A stretch of 64,000 nucleotides of DNA from Rhizobium sp. BK196 (lineage in GTDB: Bacteria > Pseudomonadota > Alphaproteobacteria > Rhizobiales > Rhizobiaceae), in the NCBI RefSeq assembly GCF_014193255.1, contig NZ_JACHZB010000001.1, positions 714,018 to 778,017 of the forward strand. The letters are read 5' to 3'. This document shows, piece by piece, positions 28,356-36,008 of this stretch (within the stretch, counting starts at the first letter, position 1; each line of letters starts with the position of its first letter). Made by a program: the position numbers and the translations under genes. Under the pieces are notes generated by a model. That model ran no database searches, had not been told where the DNA came from, and saw only the letters and a list, made by a program, of their open reading frames with translations.

Positions 28356-29600
28356 ATGTCGGAATTTGCACCGGATACCGGCTTCCGCAAGAACCGGAAA
28401 CTCAAGACAGCGCTTCTCCGCCACAAGGCTTTTTCCAAGGACGGCTTCTCCGAGCGTCTCTTCGGCCTTCTCTTCTCCGGTCTCGTCTACCCGCAGATAT
28501 GGGAAGACCCGGATCTCGACATGCAGGCGATGGAACTGAAGCCCAATCACCGTATCGTCACGATCGGTTCCGGCGGCTGCAACATGCTGGCCTACCTTTC
28601 AAAGGCGCCGGCTTCGATCGACGTGGTGGACCTCAATCCACACCACATCGCCCTGAACAGGCTGAAGCTTGCCGCTTTCAAGAACCTGCCAAGCCATTCC
28701 GATCTCGTGCGCTTCCTGGCGATGCCGAACGAGAAATCGAACAGCCGGGTTTTCGACCGCTATCTTTCGTCCAATCTCGATGAAACGACCCGCGCTTACT
28801 GGAACACCCGCAAGTTCGGCCGCCGGCGCGTCACTGTTTTTGACCGCAATATCTATGAAACCGGCCTGCTCGGCCGCTTCATCGGCGCCGCTCATCTTCT
28901 TGCCCGCCTGCATGGCGTGAAGCTGCAGGAAATGACCAAGGCCCGCACGATCCGCGAGCAGCGCCAGTTTTTCGATGATCAGATCGCTCCCCTCTTCGAA
29001 AAGCCGGTCGTTCGCTGGATCACCAACCGCAAGAGCTCGCTTTTCGGTCTTGGCATTCCGCCGCAGCAATATGACGAGCTGGCAAGCCTTGCCGCCGACA
29101 ATTCGATCGCACCGGTTCTCAAGCACCGCCTGGAAAAGCTCGCCTGCCATTTCCCGATGCGCGACAATTATTTCGCCTGGCAGGCTTTTGCGCGCCGCTA
29201 CGCCGACGGCGACGAAGGTCCGCTGCCGACCTATTTGAAGCCGGAGCACTATGAAGTGATCCGCGCCAACGTCGACCGCGTTAACGTCCACCACGCAAGC
29301 TTTACCGAGCTTCTGGCTGACGAGCCCGCCGCATCGCGCGACCGTTACATCCTGCTCGATGCGCAGGACTGGATGACCGATAAGCAGCTCAACGATGTCT
29401 GGCGCGAGATCACCCGCACCGCGCGCGAAGGCGCCCGGGTGATCTTCCGTACGGCAGCCGAAAAGAGCATCATCGAAGGCCGCCTCGCCCATGAAATTCG
29501 CGACCAGTGGCACTATTTCGAAGAGCAGTCGCGTGAAATGACCACCCAGGACCGCTCGGCGATTTACGGCGGCTTCCACATTTACGGGAAGAAGGCGTGA
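28356..29600 (+). CDS. btaA: S-adenosylmethionine:diacylglycerol 3-amino-3-carboxypropyltransferase
   Basis: BtaA makes diacylglyceryl-homoserine, the first step to the phosphorus-free betaine lipid DGTS that replaces phospholipids when phosphate is scarce. The 414 residues include the N-terminal segment SERLFGLLFSGLVYPQIWEDPDLDM and the SAM-binding region IVTIGSGGCNMLAYL followed by DVVDLNPHHIALN, both typical of BtaA. It overlaps btaB by the bases GTGA, forming a two-gene operon. AGGGTG lies upstream of the ATG. Confidence 0.94.
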   Translation: MSEFAPDTGFRKNRKLKTALLRHKAFSKDGFSERLFGLLFSGLVYPQIWEDPDLDMQAMELKPNHRIVTIGSGGCNMLAYLSKAPASIDVVDLNPHHIALNRLKLAAFKNLPSHSDLVRFLAMPNEKSNSRVFDRYLSSNLDETTRAYWNTRKFGRRRVTVFDRNIYETGLLGRFIGAAHLLARLHGVKLQEMTKARTIREQRQFFDDQIAPLFEKPVVRWITNRKSSLFGLGIPPQQYDELASLAADNSIAPVLKHRLEKLACHFPMRDNYFAWQAFARRYADGDEGPLPTYLKPEHYEVIRANVDRVNVHHASFTELLADEPAASRDRYILLDAQDWMTDKQLNDVWREITRTAREGARVIFRTAAEKSIIEGRLAHEIRDQWHYFEEQSREMTTQDRSAIYGGFHIYGKKA

Positions 29601-30268
29601 GCGAAGCCAGAGAGATGACCGTCAAGAGCGAAGAACATGCCGATCTGATGGACGGCATGTACCGCTACCAGCGCCATTTCTACGACCTTACCCGCAAATA
29701 CTATCTACTTGGGCGCGACCGCACGATCCGCAACCTCGACGTTCCCCAGGGCGGCACGCTGCTCGAAGTCGGCTGCGGCACGGGCCGCAACATGGCGCTT
29801 GCACACAAGCACTTCCCGGCCGCCAAGCTCTACGGCCTCGACATTTCCCAGGAAATGCTGATTTCGGCCCGTAAGACCTTCGCCACCAAGGCGACGATCC
29901 CGGACTTTCGCGTCGCGGACGCCACAGCCTATACGCCGCGCGAATTTGGAACTGTCGGGTTCGACCGCATCCTCATTTCCTACGCGCTGTCGATGATCCC
30001 GGATTGGGAACGAGCAGTGGATGCGTCGATTGCCGCACTCAATCCCGGCGGCCAACTCCACATCGTCGATTTCGGCCAGCAGGAAGGCTTGCCCGTCTGG
30101 TTCCGCAAACTTCTGCAGGCTTGGCTTGCCAAATTCCATGTCACGCCGCGCGCCAATCTGCGAGAGGTTTTGGAAGCCCAAGTCATTGAAAACAGCGCAA
30201 GATTGTCATTCGAAACGATCGGCGGCGGTTACGCCTGGCGGGCGGCGATTATCAGCAAGCGCTCATAA
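29597..30268 (+). CDS. btaB: Diacylglyceryl-homoserine N-methyltransferase
   Basis: BtaB adds three methyl groups from S-adenosylmethionine to diacylglyceryl-homoserine to finish the betaine lipid DGTS. The 223-residue class I methyltransferase has motif I LLEVGCGTGRNMAL, then GLDISQEML and a GGQLHIVDFGQQEG segment after motif III. I give the GTG at 29597 as start because it overlaps the btaA stop; the ATG at 29615 is a reasonable alternative six codons on. After the gene, 30269-30388 holds a small AGAGGG/CCCTCT hairpin (30310-30326) without a T run. Confidence 0.93.
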   Translation: MSEAREMTVKSEEHADLMDGMYRYQRHFYDLTRKYYLLGRDRTIRNLDVPQGGTLLEVGCGTGRNMALAHKHFPAAKLYGLDISQEMLISARKTFATKATIPDFRVADATAYTPREFGTVGFDRILISYALSMIPDWERAVDASIAALNPGGQLHIVDFGQQEGLPVWFRKLLQAWLAKFHVTPRANLREVLEAQVIENSARLSFETIGGGYAWRAAIISKRS

Positions 30269-30388
30269 TTCGCTTGTAAATAACGATTTTTTTACGTTGA
30301 TATCAGAAAAGAGGGTTATTCCCTCTGCTGGGCGCGTGTTTTCGAAGGTCAGGCTGTGGGGCAGATCCATCATCACGACGGAATATCT

Positions 30389-31186
30389 ATGCGTCGGCTT
30401 CTGTTTTGCGTCCTGCCGCTTGCCCTGATGCTCGCCGGTTGCAGCTCCACGGGTTATGATTATCTCGAAACTGCTTCGATAAAGCAAAAGACCCGCTTCA
30501 AGGATACCGATCCTCAGGATTTCGGCCCCAAGCGCCCGCAGCAAAACGCCATCCATGGCATCGACATCTCCAAATGGCAGGGCGATATCGACTGGCAGAC
30601 GGTGCGCAAGTCGGGCGTAGCCTTTGCCTTCATCAAGGCGACCGAAGGAAAGGATCGGGTCGATCCGCGCTTTGACGAATATTGGCGAGAAGCAGCCTCC
30701 GCCGGCATTCCGCATGCACCCTATCACTTCTATTATTTCTGCTCTTCTGCCGACGAGCAGGCCGACTGGTTCATCCGCAACGTTCCCAAGGAATCCATGC
30801 GCCTGCCGCCGGTCCTGGATGTGGAATGGAATGCAGAATCGAAGACCTGCCGCTTCCGCCCCGACCCGGCGACGGTCCGCTCCGAAATGCAGCGCTTCAT
30901 GGATCGCCTGGAAGCCTATTACGGCAAGCGGCCGATCATCTACACTTCGGTCGATTTCCACCGCGACAATCTCGCCGGCTACTTCCAGGACTATCATTTC
31001 TGGGTCCGCTCGACTGCCAAACATCCTGATGTGACCTATGCCGACCGCCGCTGGGCCTTCTGGCAGTACACGTCGACGGGCGTCATTCCGGGCATTCACG
31101 GGCCGACGGATATCAATGTCTTCGCAGGCTCTGCAAAAAACTGGAACAACTGGGTGGCTGACGTTTCCAAGGATAGAAATTCTTAG
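30389..31186 (+). CDS. GH25 muramidase (lysozyme-like lipoprotein)
   Basis: A 265-residue lipoprotein: the signal peptide ends in the lipobox LMLAGC (Cys18). The GH25 domain (about 55-255) has the catalytic acidic motifs GIDISKWQGDIDW and PVLDVEWN, plus AFIKATEGKDRVDPRF and WQYTSTGVIPGI, as in Cellosyl-type N-acetylmuramidases. It would hydrolyse peptidoglycan between MurNAc and GlcNAc in the periplasm. GH25 is more often phage or Gram-positive in origin, but close forms are common in Rhizobiales. The frame is open 11 codons upstream of the chosen ATG. Confidence 0.88.
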   Translation: MRRLLFCVLPLALMLAGCSSTGYDYLETASIKQKTRFKDTDPQDFGPKRPQQNAIHGIDISKWQGDIDWQTVRKSGVAFAFIKATEGKDRVDPRFDEYWREAASAGIPHAPYHFYYFCSSADEQADWFIRNVPKESMRLPPVLDVEWNAESKTCRFRPDPATVRSEMQRFMDRLEAYYGKRPIIYTSVDFHRDNLAGYFQDYHFWVRSTAKHPDVTYADRRWAFWQYTSTGVIPGIHGPTDINVFAGSAKNWNNWVADVSKDRNS

Positions 31187-31269
31187 TAACGTGCCCTAAT
31201 CTTTCTTGCTTCCGTCACATTGCTTTGAGAAAGCGACGGAATTCCATGTGATTTTACGAGGATCGTTTC

Positions 31270-32496
31270 ATGCACCGCTCGCTTAAAGGCCGCTCTGCAC
31301 TTGCCCTTCTGTTTGCCTGCGCCCTTGCAACAGGCGCTGCCGCCCAGCAGGCTCCGGATGCCGCAGCTTCGGCCCCAGCAGCCCCCTGCGGCGGCGATCT
31401 CTCCGCGTTTCTTCAGGGCGTCAAGAAAGATGCGATTGCAGCAGGCGCGAGTGCTGAAGCAGCAGACCAAGCGCTCGCCGGCGCTGAGATCGATCCCAAG
31501 GTCCTGAGCCGCGACCGTGCCCAGGGCGTCTTCCGCCAAACTTTTCTGGAATTCTCGCAGCGCACCGTCAGCCAGGCCCGCCTCGACATTGGCCGCCAAA
31601 AGATGAAGCAATATGCCGATGTCTTCGCCCGCGCCGAGCAGGAATTCGGTGTCCCCGCCGGCGTCATCACCGCCTTCTGGGCGATGGAAACAGATTTCGG
31701 CGCCGTACAGGGCGATTTCAACACGCGCAACGCGCTGGTGACGCTCTCCCATGACTGCCGCCGCCCGGAACTCTTCCGCCCGCAGCTGATCGCCCTCATC
31801 GAGATGGTGCAGCATGGCGACCTCGACCCGCAGACCAACACTGGTGCCTGGGCCGGTGAAATCGGCCAGGTGCAGATGCTGCCGCGCGATATCATCGCCT
31901 ATGGCATGGATGGCGACGGCGACGGCCATGTGCGCCTCAAGCAGAGCGGCCCGGACGCGATCCTGACGGCTGCCAAGTTCATCCAGCATCTCGGTTTCGA
32001 GCGCGGCCAGCCCTGGCTGCAGGAAGTCACCGTGCCAGATAACCTGCCCTGGGAAAAGTCGGGCCTCGGCGGCACGATGACGGCAGGCGAATGGTTCAAC
32101 CTCGGCGTCAAGCCCCGCGACGGCAACACCGCCTTCGCCAATCTCGAAGGCGATCTCGTGCTGCCGCAGGGCCGCCTCGGACCGGCCTTCATCGCCTATC
32201 CCAACTTCAAGATCTATCTCGAATGGAACAAGTCGTTCATCTATACGACCTCCGCCGCCTATTTCGCGACGCGACTCTCTGGCGCTCCGACCTATCAGAA
32301 GGGCACGCCTGAGCAGGGCCTTTCCAACGACGAGATGAAACAGCTGCAGACGAAGCTCGACTCGCATGGCCACGATGTCGGCGAGATCGACGGCATCCTC
32401 GGCTCCGGCACCCGTATCGCGATCCAGAAGGAACAGCTCCGCCTTGGTATGCCGGCCGACGGCTGGGCGACCCCTGCCCTGCTCAACGCTCTGTGA
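31270..32496 (+). CDS. Lytic murein transglycosylase (MltB-type, SLT_2) with peptidoglycan-binding domain
   Basis: A 408-residue exported enzyme with a signal peptide at residues 1-25 (ending GAAAQ). The SLT_2/GH103 domain (about 42-335) contains the catalytic Glu140 in TAFWAMETDFG, QVQMLPRDIIAYG, and WNKSFIYTTSAAYFATRLSGAP. The C-terminal PG_binding_1 domain (about 345-408: LQTKLDSHGHDVGEIDGILGSGTRIAI) targets it to the wall. It lies 83 nt after the GH25 gene on the same strand, so two glycan-cutting enzymes with different bond specificity are neighbours. Confidence 0.92.
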   Translation: MHRSLKGRSALALLFACALATGAAAQQAPDAAASAPAAPCGGDLSAFLQGVKKDAIAAGASAEAADQALAGAEIDPKVLSRDRAQGVFRQTFLEFSQRTVSQARLDIGRQKMKQYADVFARAEQEFGVPAGVITAFWAMETDFGAVQGDFNTRNALVTLSHDCRRPELFRPQLIALIEMVQHGDLDPQTNTGAWAGEIGQVQMLPRDIIAYGMDGDGDGHVRLKQSGPDAILTAAKFIQHLGFERGQPWLQEVTVPDNLPWEKSGLGGTMTAGEWFNLGVKPRDGNTAFANLEGDLVLPQGRLGPAFIAYPNFKIYLEWNKSFIYTTSAAYFATRLSGAPTYQKGTPEQGLSNDEMKQLQTKLDSHGHDVGEIDGILGSGTRIAIQKEQLRLGMPADGWATPALLNAL

Positions 32497-32590
32497 TCCC
32501 TTACAATTGCCGTTTCGCTACCCGGCCGCATGAATCGGGTGGCGCCTCCCCGCCGATTGGTTAAACCTGCCGGCAAATGAGAGGATCGGC

Positions 32591-33496
32591 ATGGAACAGA
32601 GAATGAGCGCATTGACCTGGGGGCTTCTTGCCCTCCTCGGTCTGATCTGGGGCGGCTCCTTCTTCTTCGCGCGCATCGCCGTTGCCGAGGTGCCGCCGCT
32701 TACCCTCGTCTTCCTGCGCCTCTCAATCGCAGCCCTTGCGCTGCATATCTACATCGCCGGCCGCTTCGGCATCTATCCGCTGCTGAAGAGGCGATGGCGT
32801 GAATTCCTCATTCTCGGCATCCTCAACAATGCCCTGCCCCATGCGCTGATCTTCTTCGGTCAGACGCGCATCGGCGCGGGCCTTGCCTCCATCCTCAACG
32901 CCACGGCGCCGATCTGGACGGTGCTGATCGCCAATTATTTGACATCGGACGAAAAACTTTCCTCGGCGAAGATCATTGGCTGCCTCACGGGCCTTCTCGG
33001 CACAGTCGTCCTCGTCGGCCCGAGCATTACCAGTAGTCACGACCAGCCCCTCTGGGCGCTCCTCCTGCCCGTCATCGCCGCTGTCTCCTATGGATTTGCG
33101 GCGACCTACGGCAAACGGTTCAAGGGCGTGGTGCCACCCGTGATCGCCGCCGGTCAGATGACGGCATCCTCGCTCGTGGCCCTGCCGCTGTCGCTCATCA
33201 TCGACCGCCCCTGGGCGATTGCCATGCCGTCAATCGATTCCATTGCAGCCATTCTGGCAATTGCCGTACTGTCCACCGCCTTCGGCTATATTCTCTATTT
33301 TCGTATTATGGCGGCGGCAGGCGCGACCAACACCTCGCTGGTGACGTTGCTCGTTCCGCCGAGTGCGATCCTGCTTGGCTTCCTCTTTCTCGGCGAGCGG
33401 CTGGAAATGACTGACATTGCCGGCATGGCGCTGATCGGCGCTGGGCTCGTCATACTCGACGGCCGCCTTTATCGCCGCTCACGCGCCATAGCCTGA
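32591..33496 (+). CDS. EamA family (DMT superfamily) transporter
   Basis: A 301-residue inner-membrane protein with about ten helices arranged as two EamA repeats. The first starts GLLALLGLIWGGSFFFARIAV; the second contains AAVSYGFAATYGKRF and ends LVTLLVPPSAILLGFLFLGERL, the typical end-of-repeat signature. Members export amino acids or other metabolites; substrate unknown. GAGAGGA lies upstream of the ATG. A second ATG 12 nt later is possible. Confidence 0.87.
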   Translation: MEQRMSALTWGLLALLGLIWGGSFFFARIAVAEVPPLTLVFLRLSIAALALHIYIAGRFGIYPLLKRRWREFLILGILNNALPHALIFFGQTRIGAGLASILNATAPIWTVLIANYLTSDEKLSSAKIIGCLTGLLGTVVLVGPSITSSHDQPLWALLLPVIAAVSYGFAATYGKRFKGVVPPVIAAGQMTASSLVALPLSLIIDRPWAIAMPSIDSIAAILAIAVLSTAFGYILYFRIMAAAGATNTSLVTLLVPPSAILLGFLFLGERLEMTDIAGMALIGAGLVILDGRLYRRSRAIA

Positions 33497-33725
33497 AAGG
33501 ATTATGCTGCAACGCGCCATTCTTCCACCAAAAGCATGAATCCACACTATCGGTTTGTAACGAATCGTTAAATTTTGAGAGCGAGATTTTCTAAATATAT
33601 TTCAGTGGCTTGGAGCCTTGCTGAAAGACTTGTCCACCGGCCTCTTCGGCAGCGCAGCACAAGAAGCGCTTCCCAACTAACACATTTCCGACATATTATT
33701 AGCAGGTTAACGCGAGGAGGCAGAC

Positions 33726-33803
33726 ATGGGACTTACGCAATCCTTGAATGTCCTGTTGGTCAGTGCAGCGTTCGCTTTCGTCTTGTCCATGCTCTTCATT
33801 TGA
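33726..33803 (+). CDS. 25-residue single-span membrane microprotein
   Basis: A very short gene: MGLTQSLNVLLVSAAF followed by AFVLSMLFI and TGA. A strong Shine-Dalgarno sequence (GAGGAGG, 4-10 nt upstream) precedes the ATG. The peptide is almost wholly hydrophobic from residue 8 on, so it would be a single membrane helix. A perfect terminator hairpin follows at 33865. The 229-nt upstream region (33497-33725) is A+T-rich and has a one-mismatch CtrA-like motif at 33557-33571. I recall similar tiny proteins in rhizobial annotations but cannot name a function. Confidence 0.6.
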   Translation: MGLTQSLNVLLVSAAFAFVLSMLFI

Positions 33804-33864
33804 GCCCAGGCAAAGCGTAAAGACTGAAATACCGAACTCCTGAAACAATCAGCCCCAGCTATTG

Positions 33865-33897
33865 AAAAGCGCATGTCCCCGCCGGACATGCGCTTTT
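33865..33897. terminator. Bidirectional terminator between the microprotein gene and metF
   Basis: A 14-bp perfect inverted repeat (AAAAGCGCATGTCC at 33865-33878, GGACATGCGCTTTT at 33884-33897) with a 5-nt loop is flanked by A and T runs, so it can stop transcription from both convergent genes. Confidence 0.9.
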
Positions 33898-33920
33898 CCC
33901 TTGTCTATGGAACGGTAGGA

Positions 33921-34826
33921 TCAGGCGGCCGCACCGGCACTTCTGGCTGTCTGGCGCGAGAAGCCGAGATTATCGAGAACGGCCGAGACCAGCGGCGCGC
34001 GGTTCATCGTATAAAGATGGAATTCGTGCAGACCTCGGCGGACGAGATCTTCGATCTGCTCGGCTGCAACATCAGCGGCGATCTTTGCTCGCTCCTCCGG
34101 CTTGTCTTCATATCCGGCAAAGCGCTCATCGAGAAAGGACGGGATGACCGTGCCGCAGGCGCCGGCAAAGCGCTTAAGCTGCGTCAGGTTCTGGATCGGC
34201 ATGATGCCCGGCACAACAGGGATCCTGACACCGGCGGCACGCACCTTTTCGAGATAGCGCTCGAAATTGTCGTTATCGAAGAAAAACTGTGTCAGCGCGC
34301 GGTCCGCACCGTTGTCCGCCTTGCGCTTCAGCATGTCGATATCAGCCGCCTGGTCGCGGCTTTCTGGATGCTTTTCCGGATAGGCCGAGACGGAGATCTC
34401 GAAATCGCCGATCTCCTTGAGGCCGGCAACCAGTTCAGCGGCGTTGGCGTAACCGCCCGGATGCGGCTGGTATGGCGCACCGACGCCGCCAGGCGCATCA
34501 CCGCGCAGCGCGACGAAATGCGTGACGCCTGCATTCCGGAAGCTGTCGACCACCTGATGCGTCTCCTCCTTCGTGGCGCTGACGCAGGTCAGATGCGAGG
34601 CGGTGGCAAACGGCGTGTCGGCCAGGAAGCGGGTGACTGTCGAGAGCGTCGGCGCCTTCGTGGTGCCGCCGGCGCCATAGGTCACCGAAACGAATTCCGG
34701 GTTCCAGTCCTGCAGATCGCGGACAGTGTCCCAGAGCTGGCCCTCCATCTCCTGGGACTTCGGCGGGAAGAACTCGAAGGAGAATATGATATCGCGGCGG
34801 GGGGCGTCGTTCTTTTTCTGGGGCAT
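33921..34826 (-). CDS. metF: Methylenetetrahydrofolate reductase
   Basis: MetF is the cytoplasmic FAD enzyme that reduces 5,10-methylene-THF to 5-methyl-THF, the methyl donor for methionine synthesis. The 301 residues begin the TIM barrel with FSFEFFPPKS (catalytic Glu region) and continue with FVSVTYGAGG, HLTCVSATKEE, FVALRGDAPGG and FFFDNDNFERYL, all typical. It starts directly after the stop of the ArsR-methyltransferase gene (TAAATG), so it is the second gene of that operon and likely under its control. Confidence 0.95.
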   Translation of the reverse strand: MPQKKNDAPRRDIIFSFEFFPPKSQEMEGQLWDTVRDLQDWNPEFVSVTYGAGGTTKAPTLSTVTRFLADTPFATASHLTCVSATKEETHQVVDSFRNAGVTHFVALRGDAPGGVGAPYQPHPGGYANAAELVAGLKEIGDFEISVSAYPEKHPESRDQAADIDMLKRKADNGADRALTQFFFDNDNFERYLEKVRAAGVRIPVVPGIMPIQNLTQLKRFAGACGTVIPSFLDERFAGYEDKPEERAKIAADVAAEQIEDLVRRGLHEFHLYTMNRAPLVSAVLDNLGFSRQTARSAGAAA

Positions 34827-35852
34827 TTATTCTCTCCCGGCAAATGTAGGTACAGCGCCTTCGCTCTCCAGCGAAGCCATGAGGCGCCTCGGATCACGTG
34901 CGAGCCAGACGGTGACCGTGAGGCCCTTCTCGCCCTGCTGACCCGGATGAAGGTCGACGACCTGCTCTATATCGAGCCCGGCCCTGCGCACCCAGTCCGA
35001 CATGGCCTGATGCGAAAAGCCGAGACGGACATGGGCATGTTCGTCGCGAAGATATTCGAGATTGTGCGGCGCCAGATCGATGACAACAAGACGCCCGCCC
35101 GGCCGCAGCATGCGCGCGGCCTCGGTAATGGCGATTTCAGGCTGATCGAAGAAGTGCAGCACTTGATGGATCGTCACCAGATCGAAGTCCTGCCCCTCGA
35201 ACGGCAGGTTCAGGATATCGGCATGTCGCACCGACGCCGTCGTAATATGGGCCTTGTCGAGATTGGCGCGCGCAACACTCAGCATGTCGCGGCTGGCATC
35301 CACGCCGATCGCCCGGCGATAACGGCCGGCGAGAAGCTCCAGCATACGGCCGGTGCCGGTGCCGAGGTCGAGCAGGGAATCGATTGGGTTGGCGCCAAGC
35401 AGCTTGATGACGGCGGCATCCACCTCCTCGTCTGCGGCATGAAGGCGGCGGAGCTCGTCCCATTCGGCGGCGTTGCGGCTGAAATAGGCCTGGGCGCGTT
35501 CAGCGCGCTGGCGCTTGACGGAAGCCAGGCGCTCGCCGTCGCGCTGCACGACCGGATCATTTTCGGAGACATGCTTCAGCAGATTTCGCACGAGCGCCGC
35601 AGCCTTGCCTTCATGCGCGAGCCGGAAATAGGCCCAGGCACCCTCCTGATAGCGGTCGATCAGTTCCGCCTCACCAAGCAGCTTCAGGTGCCGGGAGATG
35701 CGGGGCTGGGATTGGCCGAGAATTTCGGTAAGATCGGTCACAGTGAGATCACCAGCCGCCAGCAGCGCCAGCAGCCGCAGGCGCGTCGGCTCGCCGGCCG
35801 CCTTCAAGACGTCCACCAGCGCATCCAATCCAAGCCTCAAGGGTTCACCCAT
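34827..35852 (-). CDS. ArsR-type HTH regulator fused to a SAM-dependent methyltransferase
   Basis: A 341-residue two-domain protein. Residues about 8-90 are a winged helix-turn-helix of the ArsR family (EPTRLRLLALLAAGDLTVTDL, QSQPRISRHLKLL) without the metal-binding cysteines of arsenic sensors. Residues about 125-320 are a class I methyltransferase with motif I LLDLGTGTGRMLELL, then GVDASRDML and PGGRLVVIDLAPH. Heading an operon with metF, it probably senses S-adenosylmethionine or S-adenosylhomocysteine; SahR-type ArsR regulators of methionine metabolism are known. Whether the methyltransferase domain is catalytic or only binds ligand is open. Confidence 0.88.
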   Translation of the reverse strand: MGEPLRLGLDALVDVLKAAGEPTRLRLLALLAAGDLTVTDLTEILGQSQPRISRHLKLLGEAELIDRYQEGAWAYFRLAHEGKAAALVRNLLKHVSENDPVVQRDGERLASVKRQRAERAQAYFSRNAAEWDELRRLHAADEEVDAAVIKLLGANPIDSLLDLGTGTGRMLELLAGRYRRAIGVDASRDMLSVARANLDKAHITTASVRHADILNLPFEGQDFDLVTIHQVLHFFDQPEIAITEAARMLRPGGRLVVIDLAPHNLEYLRDEHAHVRLGFSHQAMSDWVRRAGLDIEQVVDLHPGQQGEKGLTVTVWLARDPRRLMASLESEGAVPTFAGRE

Positions 35853-35865
35853 ATCCTACCCAATC

Positions 35866-35886
35866 AAGATATAAAGATATCTTTAT
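35866..35886. promoter_or_regulatory. Palindromic operator upstream of the arsR-metF operon
   Basis: ATAAAGAT|ATCTTTAT (35871-35886) is a perfect 16-bp palindrome, preceded by a second AAGATAT copy at 35866. It ends 18 nt before the start codon of the ArsR-type regulator, where a repressor would block transcription or initiation. Its A+T-rich form resembles sites of SAH-responsive ArsR regulators. Assignment to this regulator is inference from position. Confidence 0.6.
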
Positions 35887-35965
35887 GTGATTTGGATAGC
35901 TGAGGCAAGCGACATTTTACTGATTTGCGAACTTGCCTGTGGTGATAACGACAGCAAACATCGAA

Positions 35966-35988
35966 AAGCCCCGGACCAGCCGGGGCTT
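35966..35988 (-). terminator. Terminator downstream of ettA
   Basis: AAGCCCCGG (35966-35974) and CCGGGGCTT (35980-35988) form a 9-bp stem with a 5-nt loop. On the minus strand it is followed by a short T run (TTTTCG). It lies 20 nt after the ettA stop. Confidence 0.85.
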
Positions 35989-36008
35989 CGAAAGGTATAT
36001 CAAACCAG

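Noticed and set aside
33873..35903. 676-codon plus-strand frame opposite metF and the ArsR-methyltransferase gene
   Set aside because: Antisense shadow of two conserved genes; starts inside a terminator hairpin and has no recognisable domain.
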